Shown here in pieces: positions 32,507 to 43,079 of a DNA stretch of 64,000 bases. The stretch's first letter is position 1. The number at the start of each line of letters is the position of its first letter. Below the pieces are notes generated by a model that saw only the letters and a program-made list of their open reading frames with translations, made no database searches and was not told the DNA's origin. A program made the position numbers and the translations under genes. This DNA comes from Selaginella moellendorffii (taxonomy: Eukaryota; Streptophyta; Lycopodiopsida; Selaginellales; Selaginellaceae): NCBI RefSeq assembly GCF_000143415.4, contig NW_003314277.1:461644-525643 (forward strand). The letters run 5' to 3'.

Positions 32507-34005
32507 GGCGCTCCAAGCATGGTGGTGCTCAGCCGGGACAAAAACTTTCTTTACGTATGTGGAGATAATTGAGATCTTGTTCTCGGACGAATTCTGGAAG
32601 AGAGCGCAAGCCAAGAAAGAGGTTCGAGCACCCTGGGTTTGTGACTTGTCGTGACCAAACTTTCCTTCTTTTGCTTTTGAAGGGCGCCTCGAGCAGTGAT
32701 AGTGCATCCGGCGAGCCAGAATGGTGGCAGAGATTCAACGAGCTGGATGAGGTGAGTTTTCTGAAGTCTCTCCTTTGTTAAGCTCGATCAACTTCCTCGC
32801 AGCACACTTTTTGGCGATGACCTCTGTGCACCAGTGGATCAAATACGATTGCATGGCTTGATCACGAGGCCCACTAGAGTGATCATCTTTGAGCTTGGCG
32901 AAATATATCGCCCGCCAGTGGAGCGCTCTCGATCGTCGGTGAGTGGGATAATTGAGGCATCCGAACTGGGCGGAAGCCACGATTTCATCCTGCATCTGGC
33001 CGGCCCGATCGAACTTCGTCTCCAATTTGTGGCTCGAAGTGACTCTTCCCTGGAGGAACTGAACGGACTATATCCCAGGGGCGCAATGGTAGCCGCGAGG
33101 ACGCTTTACCCAGTGGAAGGAGTGCCGGGACGTTGCTATTTTGTTGACAATCCAGGTAGAGATTGCTTCTTCTTGTTCATAGTCACTCGCTTTGGGTGTT
33201 CAGGGAACATAAAGATCATATCATGCTTCCCGACGACCATCAACGAACTCGACCAGAAAACATCCAGCGAGCTTCGGAGCTTGGACAACGAGCAGTTCCT
33301 CAGGAAGCAATGCGTGGCGGCTCTAGAGCTCTACAACCTGAGCATTTCGAAGGCTGACAACGAGAGGGACAAGCTTCTGGCTCTCGGAAACGCTGCCGAG
33401 TGCCACCTTGAGCTCGAGAACTTCTTCCCTGCGCTTGAGAACGCGGAGAAGGCTCTGGCGCTCGCGGATGCCACGGAGAACGTCCCCGCCTCGGTGAAGA
33501 TGCTGACTAAGAAGGGGCGAGCTCTCCACGGCATGCTCAAATACAAAGACGCAGTGCAGGCGTACAAGCGAGCTCTGCTGCAGCAGCGATCAACGGGCTC
33601 ATAATCGAGTTCATGGACAAGAGCGAAGAACGGGACATCTCTGACGACCTCCACCGCTACCTGAGCCTAGGCTGCAAGAGCGAGGACGTTCCAACTTTCA
33701 CGGAGTTTGTCGGGCCAGTGAAGCTTCTCCGCGGTGACTCCGGTGGCCTCGGCCGGTTCGCCACCGAAGCCATCGCACCTGGGGAGATCGTCCTCGTGAG
33801 CAATGCACTCGGCTACGTCCGTGACATCGGCTTGCATGCGAATGTAGACGTCTTCGTCAAGCTCTTGCGAGCCGCGCTGACCTCATATGTGCATCGATTA
33901 CTGCTTCCAGACGCGCTATGGATCAGGGATGACGAAGAGCGCAAGGGTCAACTTCTTGAAATGGTTGCAGAGCGATGAGCCGGAAAAAGCCAAGTGTGCA
34001 TGAGT
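32507..34005 (+). pseudogene. TPR-SET family copy E, SET domain deleted
   Basis: Starts with the family 5' flank and an exon 1 whose ATG has become ATA (32508). Exons 2-4 are missing. Exon 5 (32565-32621), exon 6 (32683-32751), exon 7 (32803-33155) and exon 8 (from 33198) remain. Exon 7 is out of phase. Exon 8 has the same TAA after QQRSTGS as copy A. Near 33885 it jumps from ALTS to the last ~35 codons (CIDYCFQ-like), deleting about 0.83 kb including the SET core. Confidence 0.85.
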
Positions 34006-34095
34006 GAAATTTTCATGAAATCGTGATTTTTTCATTGGTTAAGTGTTGTAAATTCATTAGTGCTTAGCAACATTATTTTTATTTCCTTTATCGAT

Positions 34096-34161
34096 TGCCA
34101 TCCGTGGGATTTGAACCCACGACCCCGTTGTTAAAAACCACCTGAGCGTAAGGGAATGACA
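34096..34161 (-). tRNA. tRNA-like sequence, probably a tRNA pseudogene
   Basis: On the minus strand a clear T-arm is present (GTGGG TTCAAAT CCCAC, containing the RNA polymerase III B-box GGTTCAAATCC). Its 3' acceptor GGATGGC pairs with 5' GTCATTC through G-U wobbles. The body is only 66 nt, and the D-arm and anticodon arm are imperfect. The TTTTTAA loop would suggest Lys. It is more likely a decayed tRNA or a tRNA-derived repeat than a functional gene. Confidence 0.4.
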
Positions 34162-34208
34162 ACGGTCACATTTTATGGGCTTGGAGATAGGGTTCTTTGG
34201 CGCAGGCG

Positions 34209-35384
34209 ATGGAGCTTAGGCGCTTCTACGGATGCTATCTCTTGCGATCCATCAATCCTCGCTTCAAGGGACAGACTTACATCGGGTAAGCGCCGGGAAT
34301 GCAAATAGCACAGGAATCTCAAGAATTTGAGAGAATTTGGCAGTTTTACCGTGAATCCGCGACGAAGAATCCGGCAGCACAATGGAGAGATTACTTGTGG
34401 AGCGTTCCGGACCAAGAAGAAGAGGCCGTGGGAGATGGTTCTCTGCGTTTATGGATTTTCATCGAAGACGGATGCTCTCCAGGTAAAGAATTTGGATTGA
34501 AGGGATTTTTTCTTATTTTTCGGTTTTGCCCAGTTTGAATGGGCATGGCAGCATCCAAAGCTTTCAAAGGAGGTGGTTCTTCCGGCAGAAGTAAAGCCCA
34601 AAAATTTGCGAGGAATAGCAGGAAAGATTAAAATTCTTCATGCGATGTTGTGCTCTCCAAAATGGTCCAGGTATTTTTGGATGATGATATGCTTTCATGG
34701 TTGACATTTTCTTTTTCTAGCAGGATGAAGCTTACGGTCCAGTTCTTTTCGTCCGAGCATGCACAACACAGGAAGGGATGCCAGACTTTACCGGATCAGA
34801 TGAGATGCTGCATTGGATCTATGGATCAACTTCCCAGCTACGCAGAGTATTGCGAAGATCCAGCAGACGAACAAGACGGAAGTGATAGTTTATCAAGAGA
34901 CGAGGAGGGAACTTTGGATGACGAGGAAACTCTAGAAAATCCTCAAGAAAACGGACCAGTTGATTCGATCTCTCCTACTCGAGGCACGAGAACCACGCAG
35001 GGATCTTTCCAAGAACAGGCAGGACACGCAGAGATTTCTCCCGACAGTAGTGATCAAGAATTTTTTCGTCCAGCAAAGAGGAAAACGACGAACAACTCGA
35101 CCTCTCAAAAACAGACGATTTCTCTTCCTCCAGCGAGGAAAGAAAAGAAGAGCAAGAGCAGCGATGCTGATATTTTTCTGCAAGCGCAAACGCCCAAGAC
35201 TCCCAAATCGCGAAAAACTCCAGTGGTGATCTTGTCACCAGTTTTGCTAACGCCGAGGATCTCCCCGTTATTTGGAAAGAGGATGTGCTCGATGATCTCC
35301 CCGATCATCATTCTCTCCTCCACACCCAAGCGAGCTCGCGCCAGGGATGTGATCGACCTCACGGAATCTCCCGCGCTGTTCTAG
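34209..35384 (+). CDS. SLX1: SLX1-type GIY-YIG structure-specific endonuclease
   Basis: Four exons (34209-34285, 34344-34482, 34534-34670, 34724-35384) join in frame to 337 residues. The GIY-YIG nuclease domain is at the N-terminus: [20 protein letters not shown], then [16 protein letters not shown] with the catalytic arginine region, [10 protein letters not shown], and FEWAWQHP with the catalytic glutamate. SLX1 works with SLX4 to cut branched DNA in homologous recombination. The second half is acidic, Ser- and Lys-rich and probably disordered. I see no C-terminal RING-like zinc finger, the part that binds SLX4 in fungi and animals. The stop lies only 65 bp before the start of the next gene. 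Confidence 0.9.
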
Positions 35385-35449
35385 CCAATTCAAATTCGTT
35401 TAAATTCTTGCTACCGATTCTAGGTTTCTTGGATTGTAGGGTTTGGAAG

Positions 35450-37596
35450 ATGGAGTCCTCCTGCACAGCGCGGCCGGATTCCGGGAGCCAGCAGCCAGGT
35501 GAGACGTCTGGCTCGGGGCGCAAGGAGAAGCGCAAGGCGCGGAAGAAGATCAAGCGCAAGAAATGTCGGCAGCGGATTGCCGAGGCGGAGAGGCTGCGAG
35601 AAGAGGTGCGGTTACAGGATCCGGAAGAACTGCTCCGAATCCGCAAGGCGCTGGAGCTGGAAGCGCAGCGGGAGGAATTGGAGAGGAAATTACACGAGGA
35701 GGAGGAAAGGCGCTGGTTGGAGAGAGAGCGGCAAGCGCAAGAGGAATTCCAGCGCAGGGAACAAGAAAGATTGTCAAAGGTATGAGATTTTGTCTCGTGT
35801 CGATGGATTGAGCTCCATTTGTTTGTTTTTTCTTTCGCAGCAAAAAGAAGTACCTTTGGAGAAGCAAGAAAAGGAAGAAGAAGAAGATGGGGAATATGAA
35901 GATGGTCCTGCCGAGATCATCTGGGAAGGAAATGAGATCACTATCAGAAAAACTAGAGTTAAAGTAGGAGCCAAGGTGGAGAAGCCGGAAGTAAATACTA
36001 AGGAGGTATGGCTCTCTTATCTTTTCGGTTCTCATGTATTTATTTATTTTCCATCCTTGTTTATATTCTTGTCATCCAGAGAAAAGATGATAGACCAACT
36101 CGCAATCCTTCTCCTCCTCCGCGCTTAGCTTTACCTCGAAAACAATCTTACGATGGAATCGAACAAGTTGCGAACTATGGTACCGAGCAGGTTTGTAGCG
36201 TATTTCCCATGCTGCTACTGTTTTTTACGCTAGATTTTTTTTTTCCTACGGTGGATGCAGGACAAAACCCACTGCCCCTTCCACACAAAAACTGGAGCTT
36301 GCAGATTTGGACCTCGCTGCAGTCGACTTCATGTGTATCCAGAAAAGTCTTGCACCCTCCTTATCAAGAACATGTACACCGGGCCTGGATTGGCTTGGGA
36401 ACATGATGAAGGGTTGGAGGTCTGTATGTTTTCTTTTTCTTTTTCGTGTCTGCATTGTCTCGTCGGTCTGTCCGCATCTTCTTCCACATTAGAATCTTTT
36501 TCCTTGACTAAAATTTTCATCAAGCTCGCTACTCGATTGGTATGGAGAGGCCAAGGGTCTATGTTGGAGGGATTCAAGCCGAATCAAGAAGCTCTGGGAA
36601 TCTGTATCCTGCTTATATTCTTTTAGTCCTTTTTTTTTTTATCCTTAACGCTGTTATAGGCATTTGGATGTCGGTACATTCTTGCATATTCATATTCTTT
36701 TGAAACAGTGCACGGATGAGGAGATTGAAGAGAAATTCGAAGAGTTTTACGAAGACGTGCATTCCGAGTTCTTGAAGTTCGGAGAGCTGGTGAATTTTAA
36801 GGTTCGTTGTGAAGTTTTGCGTGGCAATCTTAATGTATTGCTTGGATGTAGGTGTGCCGAAATTCTTCACCGCATTTGCGTGGCAACGTATATGTGCATT
36901 ATCAGTCCGAAGAGGACGCGGTTGCTGCGTGTCTTGCTTTGAGTGGAAGATTTTACGCCAGTAAACAGGTATTAGCTCGATATTCCATTTGACCGTTATG
37001 TTTGACCTCTGTTTCGGCAGATGATTCCTGAGTTTGTCCGGGTCTCAAAATGGAAAGCGGCACTTTGCGGAGAGTATATGAAAGCGCATCAGGTGATTTT
37101 ATATTCCTAGTTTCTGAAGTTTCTGTTTCCTTGACTGTCGTTGTGCTCTTTGTAGACGTGCTCCCGGGGCACAGCGTGCAATTTCCTTCACTGCTTTAGA
37201 AACCCGGGTGGTGAGTACGAGTGGGCAGACCGGGAAGGTCCGCCGCCGAGGTCATGGAAGCAGAAGATGGCCAGTCTTTTCGGTCTCCAAGTTGAAGAGG
37301 TTGAGAGCAGGAGCAGGAGAGATCACCAAAGACGGGACAAGGAGCAGCGTTCTGATCATCGCAGGCACTCGCACTCTAGTCGAGAGAATGGAAGAAGGTA
37401 TGATCAGGCGAGAGGAAGTTCGTACAGGTCGGAGCGAAGTCATCACTCGGGTGAAAATGATAGAAAACACAGGAAACGGGAAGAGGATGGATCTGACAGG
37501 GATAGGAAACGGTCGTGTCGATCCGACAGGGGCAGCAGGAATGGATTAGATTTGGAGAGGACCGATGATGATGATGGTGGCCGCTGGCTAGATTGA
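35450..37596 (+). CDS. RGH3: U2AF35-related splicing factor, ZRSR2/RGH3 type
   Basis: Eight exons (35450-35779, 35841-36005, 36080-36190, 36261-36419, 36709-36801, 36852-36968, 37021-37092, 37156-37596) join in frame to 495 residues. The order is a long charged N-terminal coiled coil ([19 protein letters not shown]...), a first CCCH finger ([21 protein letters not shown]), a U2AF-homology RRM ([20 protein letters not shown] ... [15 protein letters not shown]), a second CCCH finger ([11 protein letters not shown]), and an Arg/Ser/Asp-rich tail. The first finger is C-X8-C-X5-C-X3-H. Human ZRSR2 and maize RGH3 recognise 3' splice sites of U12-type introns. The long N-terminal coil separates this class from plain U2AF35. 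Confidence 0.92.
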
Positions 37597-37767
37597 TAGT
37601 GCTGTGCATGGCAAACGTACGTGGCAAGCTGCAAGGACTTAAACTTTGGTTGGCGCGCGGTAAATAGTCACAGTGGCCGTCGATTTAGAATCGGATGGGC
37701 GGCTTGTAGGAGAGGCTGGGTTATGGTGGGTTAGAAAAGGAGGAGATCGTAGCCGAAAAGCATAGGG

Positions 37768-37777
37768 TATATAAAAG
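37768..37777 (+). promoter_or_regulatory. TATA box candidate
   Basis: TATATAAAAG lies only 20 bp before the ATG at 37798. A start site 25-32 bp downstream of it would fall at or inside the ATG, so either the leader is almost absent or this TATA is not used. Confidence 0.4.
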
Positions 37778-37797
37778 CATGAAGGTTTTTTCCAGTG

Positions 37798-38994
37798 ATG
37801 CCCGCTAAGAAAAGAGGAAAGGGTAAGAAATCGAAGAAGGCGAGCCCGAAAGCAGCAGCAGCAGCAGCAGCCAAGCCGCCCAAGACTCCAGCGGCAAAAG
37901 GTAGCACAGCGTCTGGTAGCAAGAGAAAGGCCAAGGAGGTTCTGGCAGTGAGCGTGCCGAGGAGGGTGTCACCGAGACTTTTGGCGAAGCGGAAGATGCA
38001 GCAGCAGGAGAACGGGTTTGGGAGCCACGAAGAGGCGCTGGGGATGATCACTCTACCGGTGGACAACGATGAGGAGGTGCACGACCACCGCGGGATCAGC
38101 AGCAACTCCAACCGGCTCAAGCCGAGCTCCTCCACCAGGATCACCAAGGACAAGGCGGAGCGGTCGCAGGACGCGTCCGAGGACGCTGGCGGAGGAGTGG
38201 CCGCGGACGAGGCAGTGGAAGCAAACGTTGGCGGAGGAGGAGAAGAGAGCGGCGACGAGGAGGAGGATATGGATCAGATGCTTTTCGAGCGAGGAACCGG
38301 TCCGAGAAAGGAGCTGGCGGTGGGGAGGATCATCGTCCAGGAGGAGCTCAAGGAGGCGGAGGAGACGCTGAGCGGGCACGCGGTGCTGCTCTACTTCTGG
38401 CGGATGGAGGTGACCATGACGTGCGATCTGGCCGAGGAGTGGATCCGCAACGCGCTGGGCGACGCCGAGGCGATCGGCCACGTCCAGCACTGCCGGGACC
38501 TGGGCCGCGGCTTCTTCCTGGTGTTGTTCGAGCTGGCCATCGCGCGGCGCAAGGCGCTGGCGTTCAAGCCCCGCCCTTTCGGCATCCAGGTGAGCGTCTT
38601 CCCGTGGTGCCCGGCCACCGTGAACGACGAGGGCGAGCAGTGCGCGCCGCGGATGATCGTCCTCCCGGGGCTGCCGGACCAGTGCTTGTTCGTCCTGCCC
38701 AAGATCGCGAGGTCGCTGGGGAGCTTCATCGGGTGCGTTAGCGGGCGGCCGAAGAAGGAGGCGGTGCGCGGCGAGGAGGGGTTCGCCGCCACCCCGGCCT
38801 GCGCAAAGGGGGCGGCCCGGATCGCGGTGATGATCCCGCCCGAGCTGAGCATTCCGGCCACGATCGAGATCCAGCTGCGGACCGGGGTGTGTAAGAAGCA
38901 GCCGATCTACGAGGAGGAGGAGGTGGGGAGAGGGCGGAAGAGAGTGGCGGCGGCGGCGGCGGCTGGGCGGGCGGCGAAGAAGCTCAAGAACTGA
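37798..38994 (+). CDS. Single-exon DUF4283-like nuclear protein
   Basis: 398 residues without introns. I start at the ATG at 37798. The first ~75 residues are Lys/Ala-rich with clear nuclear-localisation character (AKKRGKGKKSKKASPK, VSPRLLAKRK). Residues 80-160 are acidic and low complexity. Residues about 185-310 resemble DUF4283: AEEWIRNALGD, GRGFFLVLFELAIARRKAL, VSVFPWCP, and LPGLPDQCLFVLPKIARSLGSFIG, matching the usual pattern of F-L-F-E, W-x-P and LPGLPxxxxx-L-IxxxxG. DUF4283 is widespread in plant LINE-type elements and derived host genes. Here no reverse transcriptase or zinc knuckle is attached, which suggests a domesticated domain. The C-terminus is again basic (GRAAKKLKN). Function unknown. 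Confidence 0.75.
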   Translation: MPAKKRGKGKKSKKASPKAAAAAAAKPPKTPAAKGSTASGSKRKAKEVLAVSVPRRVSPRLLAKRKMQQQENGFGSHEEALGMITLPVDNDEEVHDHRGISSNSNRLKPSSSTRITKDKAERSQDASEDAGGGVAADEAVEANVGGGGEESGDEEEDMDQMLFERGTGPRKELAVGRIIVQEELKEAEETLSGHAVLLYFWRMEVTMTCDLAEEWIRNALGDAEAIGHVQHCRDLGRGFFLVLFELAIARRKALAFKPRPFGIQVSVFPWCPATVNDEGEQCAPRMIVLPGLPDQCLFVLPKIARSLGSFIGCVSGRPKKEAVRGEEGFAATPACAKGAARIAVMIPPELSIPATIEIQLRTGVCKKQPIYEEEEVGRGRKRVAAAAAAGRAAKKLKN

Positions 38995-39818
38995 TCCAAG
39001 TGGAGGAGGAAAGGTTTTTAACGGTACTACTCTGGTTTTAGGGTTCCTGGTATTTCTAGGGCTTGTCATAAATTTGGGGATAATTAAAGTGCTCTGTTTT
39101 TAGGGTTCTTAGAGATAATGTGGGGTATTTCTTTTCTTGTCATCAATGGGGTAGGGGAATAGGATTCTGTCGTGGATTCCTGGAGCATTTCCACAGATGA
39201 TCGTTTAATCGCGTGGGTTGGAAGGAGTAAAGGGAAATTCGTTGTGGGGGGGCCACACACAAACAGTTTGGTGTGTCGTGATCCGGACGAAGCATTGTGT
39301 GTCAAACCACCGCCAAATCCTCAAATCGCCCTAGTCGTGCGTGGCCCCCAATTCGCCATCCCACCTCCTCGCGCACATCGATCCGCAACCCACATTGCCC
39401 GCATAGCGCGCGCAGCATAGACGAGGCAGCCAAGAAATCGCCCACTCTAAAAGCCCACCTCGCCCCCTTCGAGAGGAGAGAGGAGAGAGAGTGAGTGAGA
39501 ATTTGCGAGAGTTCATCCTTCTCTCTCTTTTTTTTTGATTCGATCCTATCTGGAGCTGCATGCATGCACAGATGCCACAAAGGGCGATTTGGGTTTGCTC
39601 GATTGGGCTCCGATCTTCGACCCAAGTCGCTGGATCCAGCGCGATCTCCTTCTTCTTCTATGCGCACAAAGACCTAGCGAGCTAGAGGAGGAAGAACAGA
39701 GCAACTAGCACTATAGTGGATAGATAGATCCATCGTGGGTCTTTTTTATCTTATTTCTCTCACCCCCTCCTCCCTTTTGGAGTCTGAGATCTCGATCGGG
39801 CAGTAGAAGGAAAAAGAC
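38995..39818 (+). promoter_or_regulatory. Intergenic region and leader of FATB
   Basis: It contains the 3' flank of the DUF4283-like gene, a CT- and GA-rich stretch (39470-39535), and a long probable 5' leader. No other gene is supported. Confidence 0.5.
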
Positions 39819-41999
39819 ATGGGATCCGGATCGATCTCCATGACGACGACGATGCGAGCAACGCTGTGCTGCTCGCCCTCCGAGGATCACCACCACCACT
39901 ACCGCAAATCTCCAGCAGCAGCAGCAGCAGCAGCGTCGTCATCGCCAAAGGTGAAAGTGAATGGCGGCCATGGTCTCCTCCCCTCCTCCTCCTCCTCCTC
40001 CGCCGCCGCGGCGACTTCCTCTCCATCCTCCTCCGCTTCCCCCACATCTAGTTCTTCCTCCGCCGCCGCCGCCGCCGCCGCCACCACCACCACTTCCGCC
40101 GCCTCCTCCTCCCTCCTCCCGTACCTCTCGATCAGCTCCGTGCTGTCACAGAAGGCCGCCGCGGTGCTCTCGGTGGCGTCCGAGACGAGCTACGCGCTGA
40201 GCGGCGCGGTGCTGTCCGCCATCGCTGGAGTGACGCAGATTGCGATCGTGCCCGGCGTGGTGGAGGATCAAGAACAGCACCACCACCACCACCATGGCGG
40301 CGGCGGCGTGGACACGCTCAAGCAGGGGCGATTGGTGGAGAGAGTGGTGTACCGGCAAACGTTCGTGGTGCGCTCCTACGAGGTCGGCCCCGACAAGACG
40401 GCCACACTCGACACCTTTCTCAATCTCTTCCAGGTACTAGAAAAAAACTCTCGACATTGTCTCGCTCTCTTTTGCCCGAGCGATCGATTGGCTGGTCCGA
40501 AAGATATCGATCGATCGATCAAGCGCGATCGCATGTCTTGTTTGTTTGTTTTTCTTCTTTTCTTTTCCTTTCTTTCTCGTGTTCTTCGGAGGCTTTTGTG
40601 GTTACCTTTGGCGTTTTGTTGCAGGAGACAGCTCTGAATCACGTTCTCATCTCTGGGCTGGCCGGGAACGGGTTTGGCACAACGCATGAGATGATAAGAA
40701 ATAATCTCATCTGGGTCGTGACGCGCATGCAAGTGCAAGTCGAGCGGTATCCAGCCTGGTACGTTTCATTTCGTCCGCCATCGCCATTTCTTCTTCTTCT
40801 TCTTCTTCGTGTTCTTACTCGCGGAGATCTTCCATCTTCTTCACAGGGGAAACGCTCTCGAGATTGATACTTGGGTGGGAGCCTCGGGGAAGAATGGCAT
40901 GCGGCGGGACTGGCTGGTCCGCGACTACAAGACGGGATCCATTCTCGCAAGAGCCACCAGGTTTGTTCTCTCCACCTTGTTCTTTACGTGTTTTCTTGTC
41001 CTTGTGTTGTGTCCAAGGAGTGTTTGACTTCTCTCTCAAACTTCTGTTTCTCTTCGTTTTGCAGCACTTGGGTGATGATGCACAAGGACACGAGACGGCT
41101 ATCCAAGATGCCGGACTTGGTCCGGGCCGAGATCTCGCCGTGGTTCCTCTCCAGAACGGCCTTCATTCCCGAGGAATCGTGCTCCAAGATTGAGAAGCTG
41201 GACAACAGCAACACGCGCTACATCCGCTCCAACCTCACGGTAAAAGCGTCTTGATCTTGCAAAGCTAGCGCAGATTGAAAGAGTTTCTTCTCTTGTCGCA
41301 GCCACGGCACAGCGACCTGGACATGAACCAGCACGTAAACAACGTCAAGTATCTCACCTGGATGATGGAGGTCGGTCTTTTCTCCCTTGTGATCTCTTCG
41401 TTTTACTCTTGCCCTGCCGAGTTTTTCTTCGGTTGTTTGTTGCGTCTTTTGCCTGATCTCTTTGTTCTCGTGCTCTCTTTTCTATGTTTGATCTTTGCTA
41501 AATCTCTTCGTTGTTCGCTCTTTCTTATCTCTTCAAAGTTCGTTTTTCGTTGTTCGTCCGTGGTTTCATTTTCCGGCTTGCTTCTTTCTCTTGCTCTCCT
41601 TCCTTGGCATCTTTTTCCGGCTTGCTTCTTTTGCGTGATCTCTCCGTTGGTCTTGTTTGTTTTGCTTGATTGATCTCTTCGTCTTCGTCTTCGCTCGCTC
41701 TTTTCTTTACTCCTTTCTTTTTCCATGACGCGCAGAGTCTTCCCCAGAACATTCTCGAGAGCCACCACCTGGTTGGGATCACGCTCGAGTACCGGCGCGA
41801 GTGCAGCAAATCCGATATGGTGGAGTCCCTGACGCATCCGGAGCGGGGGGGGCATCTGGCAATCAATGGAGCAGCAGCAGCAGCAGCAGCAGCGGCAGCC
41901 GCGCCACCTTCCCAGCTTGACTTTATTCATCTCCTCCGGATGCAGACGGGTGGATCCGAGATTGTAAGAGCCCGGACCAGTTGGAAAAGTCGCCACTAG
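39819..41999 (+). CDS. FATB: Plastid acyl-ACP thioesterase, FatB type
   Basis: Six exons (39819-40433, 40625-40758, 40847-40960, 41065-41239, 41302-41370, 41736-41999) join in frame to 456 residues. FatB enzymes hydrolyse saturated acyl-ACP in the plastid stroma and release free fatty acids for export. Residues 1-130 are a Ser/Ala/His-rich transit region with a hydrophobic segment before the hotdog fold. Landmarks are RLVERVVYRQTFVVRSYEVG, GFGTTHEM, VVTRMQVQVERYPAW, DLDMNQHVNNVKYLTWMME with the active-site Asn and His, and LEYRREC with the classical Cys. The C-terminus carries an unusual run of Ala (about residues 418-428). It is convergent with eL14. Confidence 0.93.
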
Positions 42000-42399
42000 T
42001 TAGGTGAGAGACGATGAAAGATCAAAGTTGATTTGATGATCACACACACACAGCACACGCGGCCGCTTTAGGCAACATACCTTCAGACGATTCTTCCCTT
42101 GTGATTAAACGTACGCAACAAAAAAGTGTTCCCACTGTAATGTTGATTGATTGGTTGATTGATACGTAAAGACACCAAAGTAAAGCTCCTCTCGTCATTC
42201 TCGTAGCTAAAGTTGTTTCGATCATGGTTTCCACGTAGGCTCCTAAGTTGTTTCGATCGGTTTCCACGGCGAGGAGAATCGAAGAGAGCTTTCTTTTCTT
42301 CCAAAATGTAAGGCTGTGTTACAAGAAACGAAACACTGTCTGGTTACGACTTACGACCAACACCAAAACAAAACTTCGCTAGAGCGTAAGAATTCGCCT

Positions 42400-43079
42400 C
42401 TAGGCCTTTTGTTTCTTCAGCAGCGAAAGCTCGCGCCTCACAACCGCGGCCCTCTGAGAAAAGCAACGGAAAAACCCGTGAACTCCGAGAAAACCACGAA
42501 ACGCTATGCTCTTGCGTACCTTGACCTTGGCGACCATGACTTTGAAGCGGTCGAAGTCGTTCAGGGAAGCCCTCTTCTTCTGAACGATGAGCTTGCGTCC
42601 CCACGAGCTGTTCTCCCATTTCTTTTGGACCTCTATAGAGAAACAAGAGAAAAAATAAGTTTTTTGTAAGTACTAGAACTAGAGGAAAGAACAAAGAGAA
42701 GAGAGGAAAACGAGGCTCTCACCAGCAGATTCGACGGCTGCCTGGAGGTTCTTCTTCTTGGGCATTTTGGGGATGTCGATCTTGATGTCCGTGAGGGCCA
42801 GTCTCTTGAAATTCATGCTCGTTCTGATCATGCCGGGGTAGTCGACCAATGCCTGGGGAAAAAGCCCACAATGTCTAGCCTCTACAGCGCACTTGCAAGC
42901 TTGGGCTTACCCTGTTCTGATCGATCACGTCCACAATCACCACAAGCTTGCCGTAATCTTCGCCATAGTTGATACAGGCGACCCGGCCGATCTCGACAAA
43001 GCGCCTGAATCCCTGCAATCCGGGAATGCGATGGATCTGAGCTCCCGCATCCAGGATCAAAGCGAAGAACACTTACCAT
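42400..43079 (-). CDS. RPL14: 60S ribosomal protein eL14
   Basis: Five exons on the minus strand (43077-43079, 42911-43012, 42723-42852, 42520-42632, 42400-42453) join to 133 residues. The first exon is just the ATG, spliced directly to [20 protein letters not shown]. Further landmarks are [54 protein letters not shown] and [12 protein letters not shown]. The length fits plant eL14. Its upstream region is shared with the divergent CCCH gene and contains telo-boxes, as is usual for plant ribosomal protein genes. Confidence 0.94.

Noticed and set aside
38053-39069. 338-codon minus-strand frame opposite the DUF4283-like gene
   Set aside because: GC-rich shadow of the plus-strand gene. Its composition is Arg/His/Leu repeats without family features.
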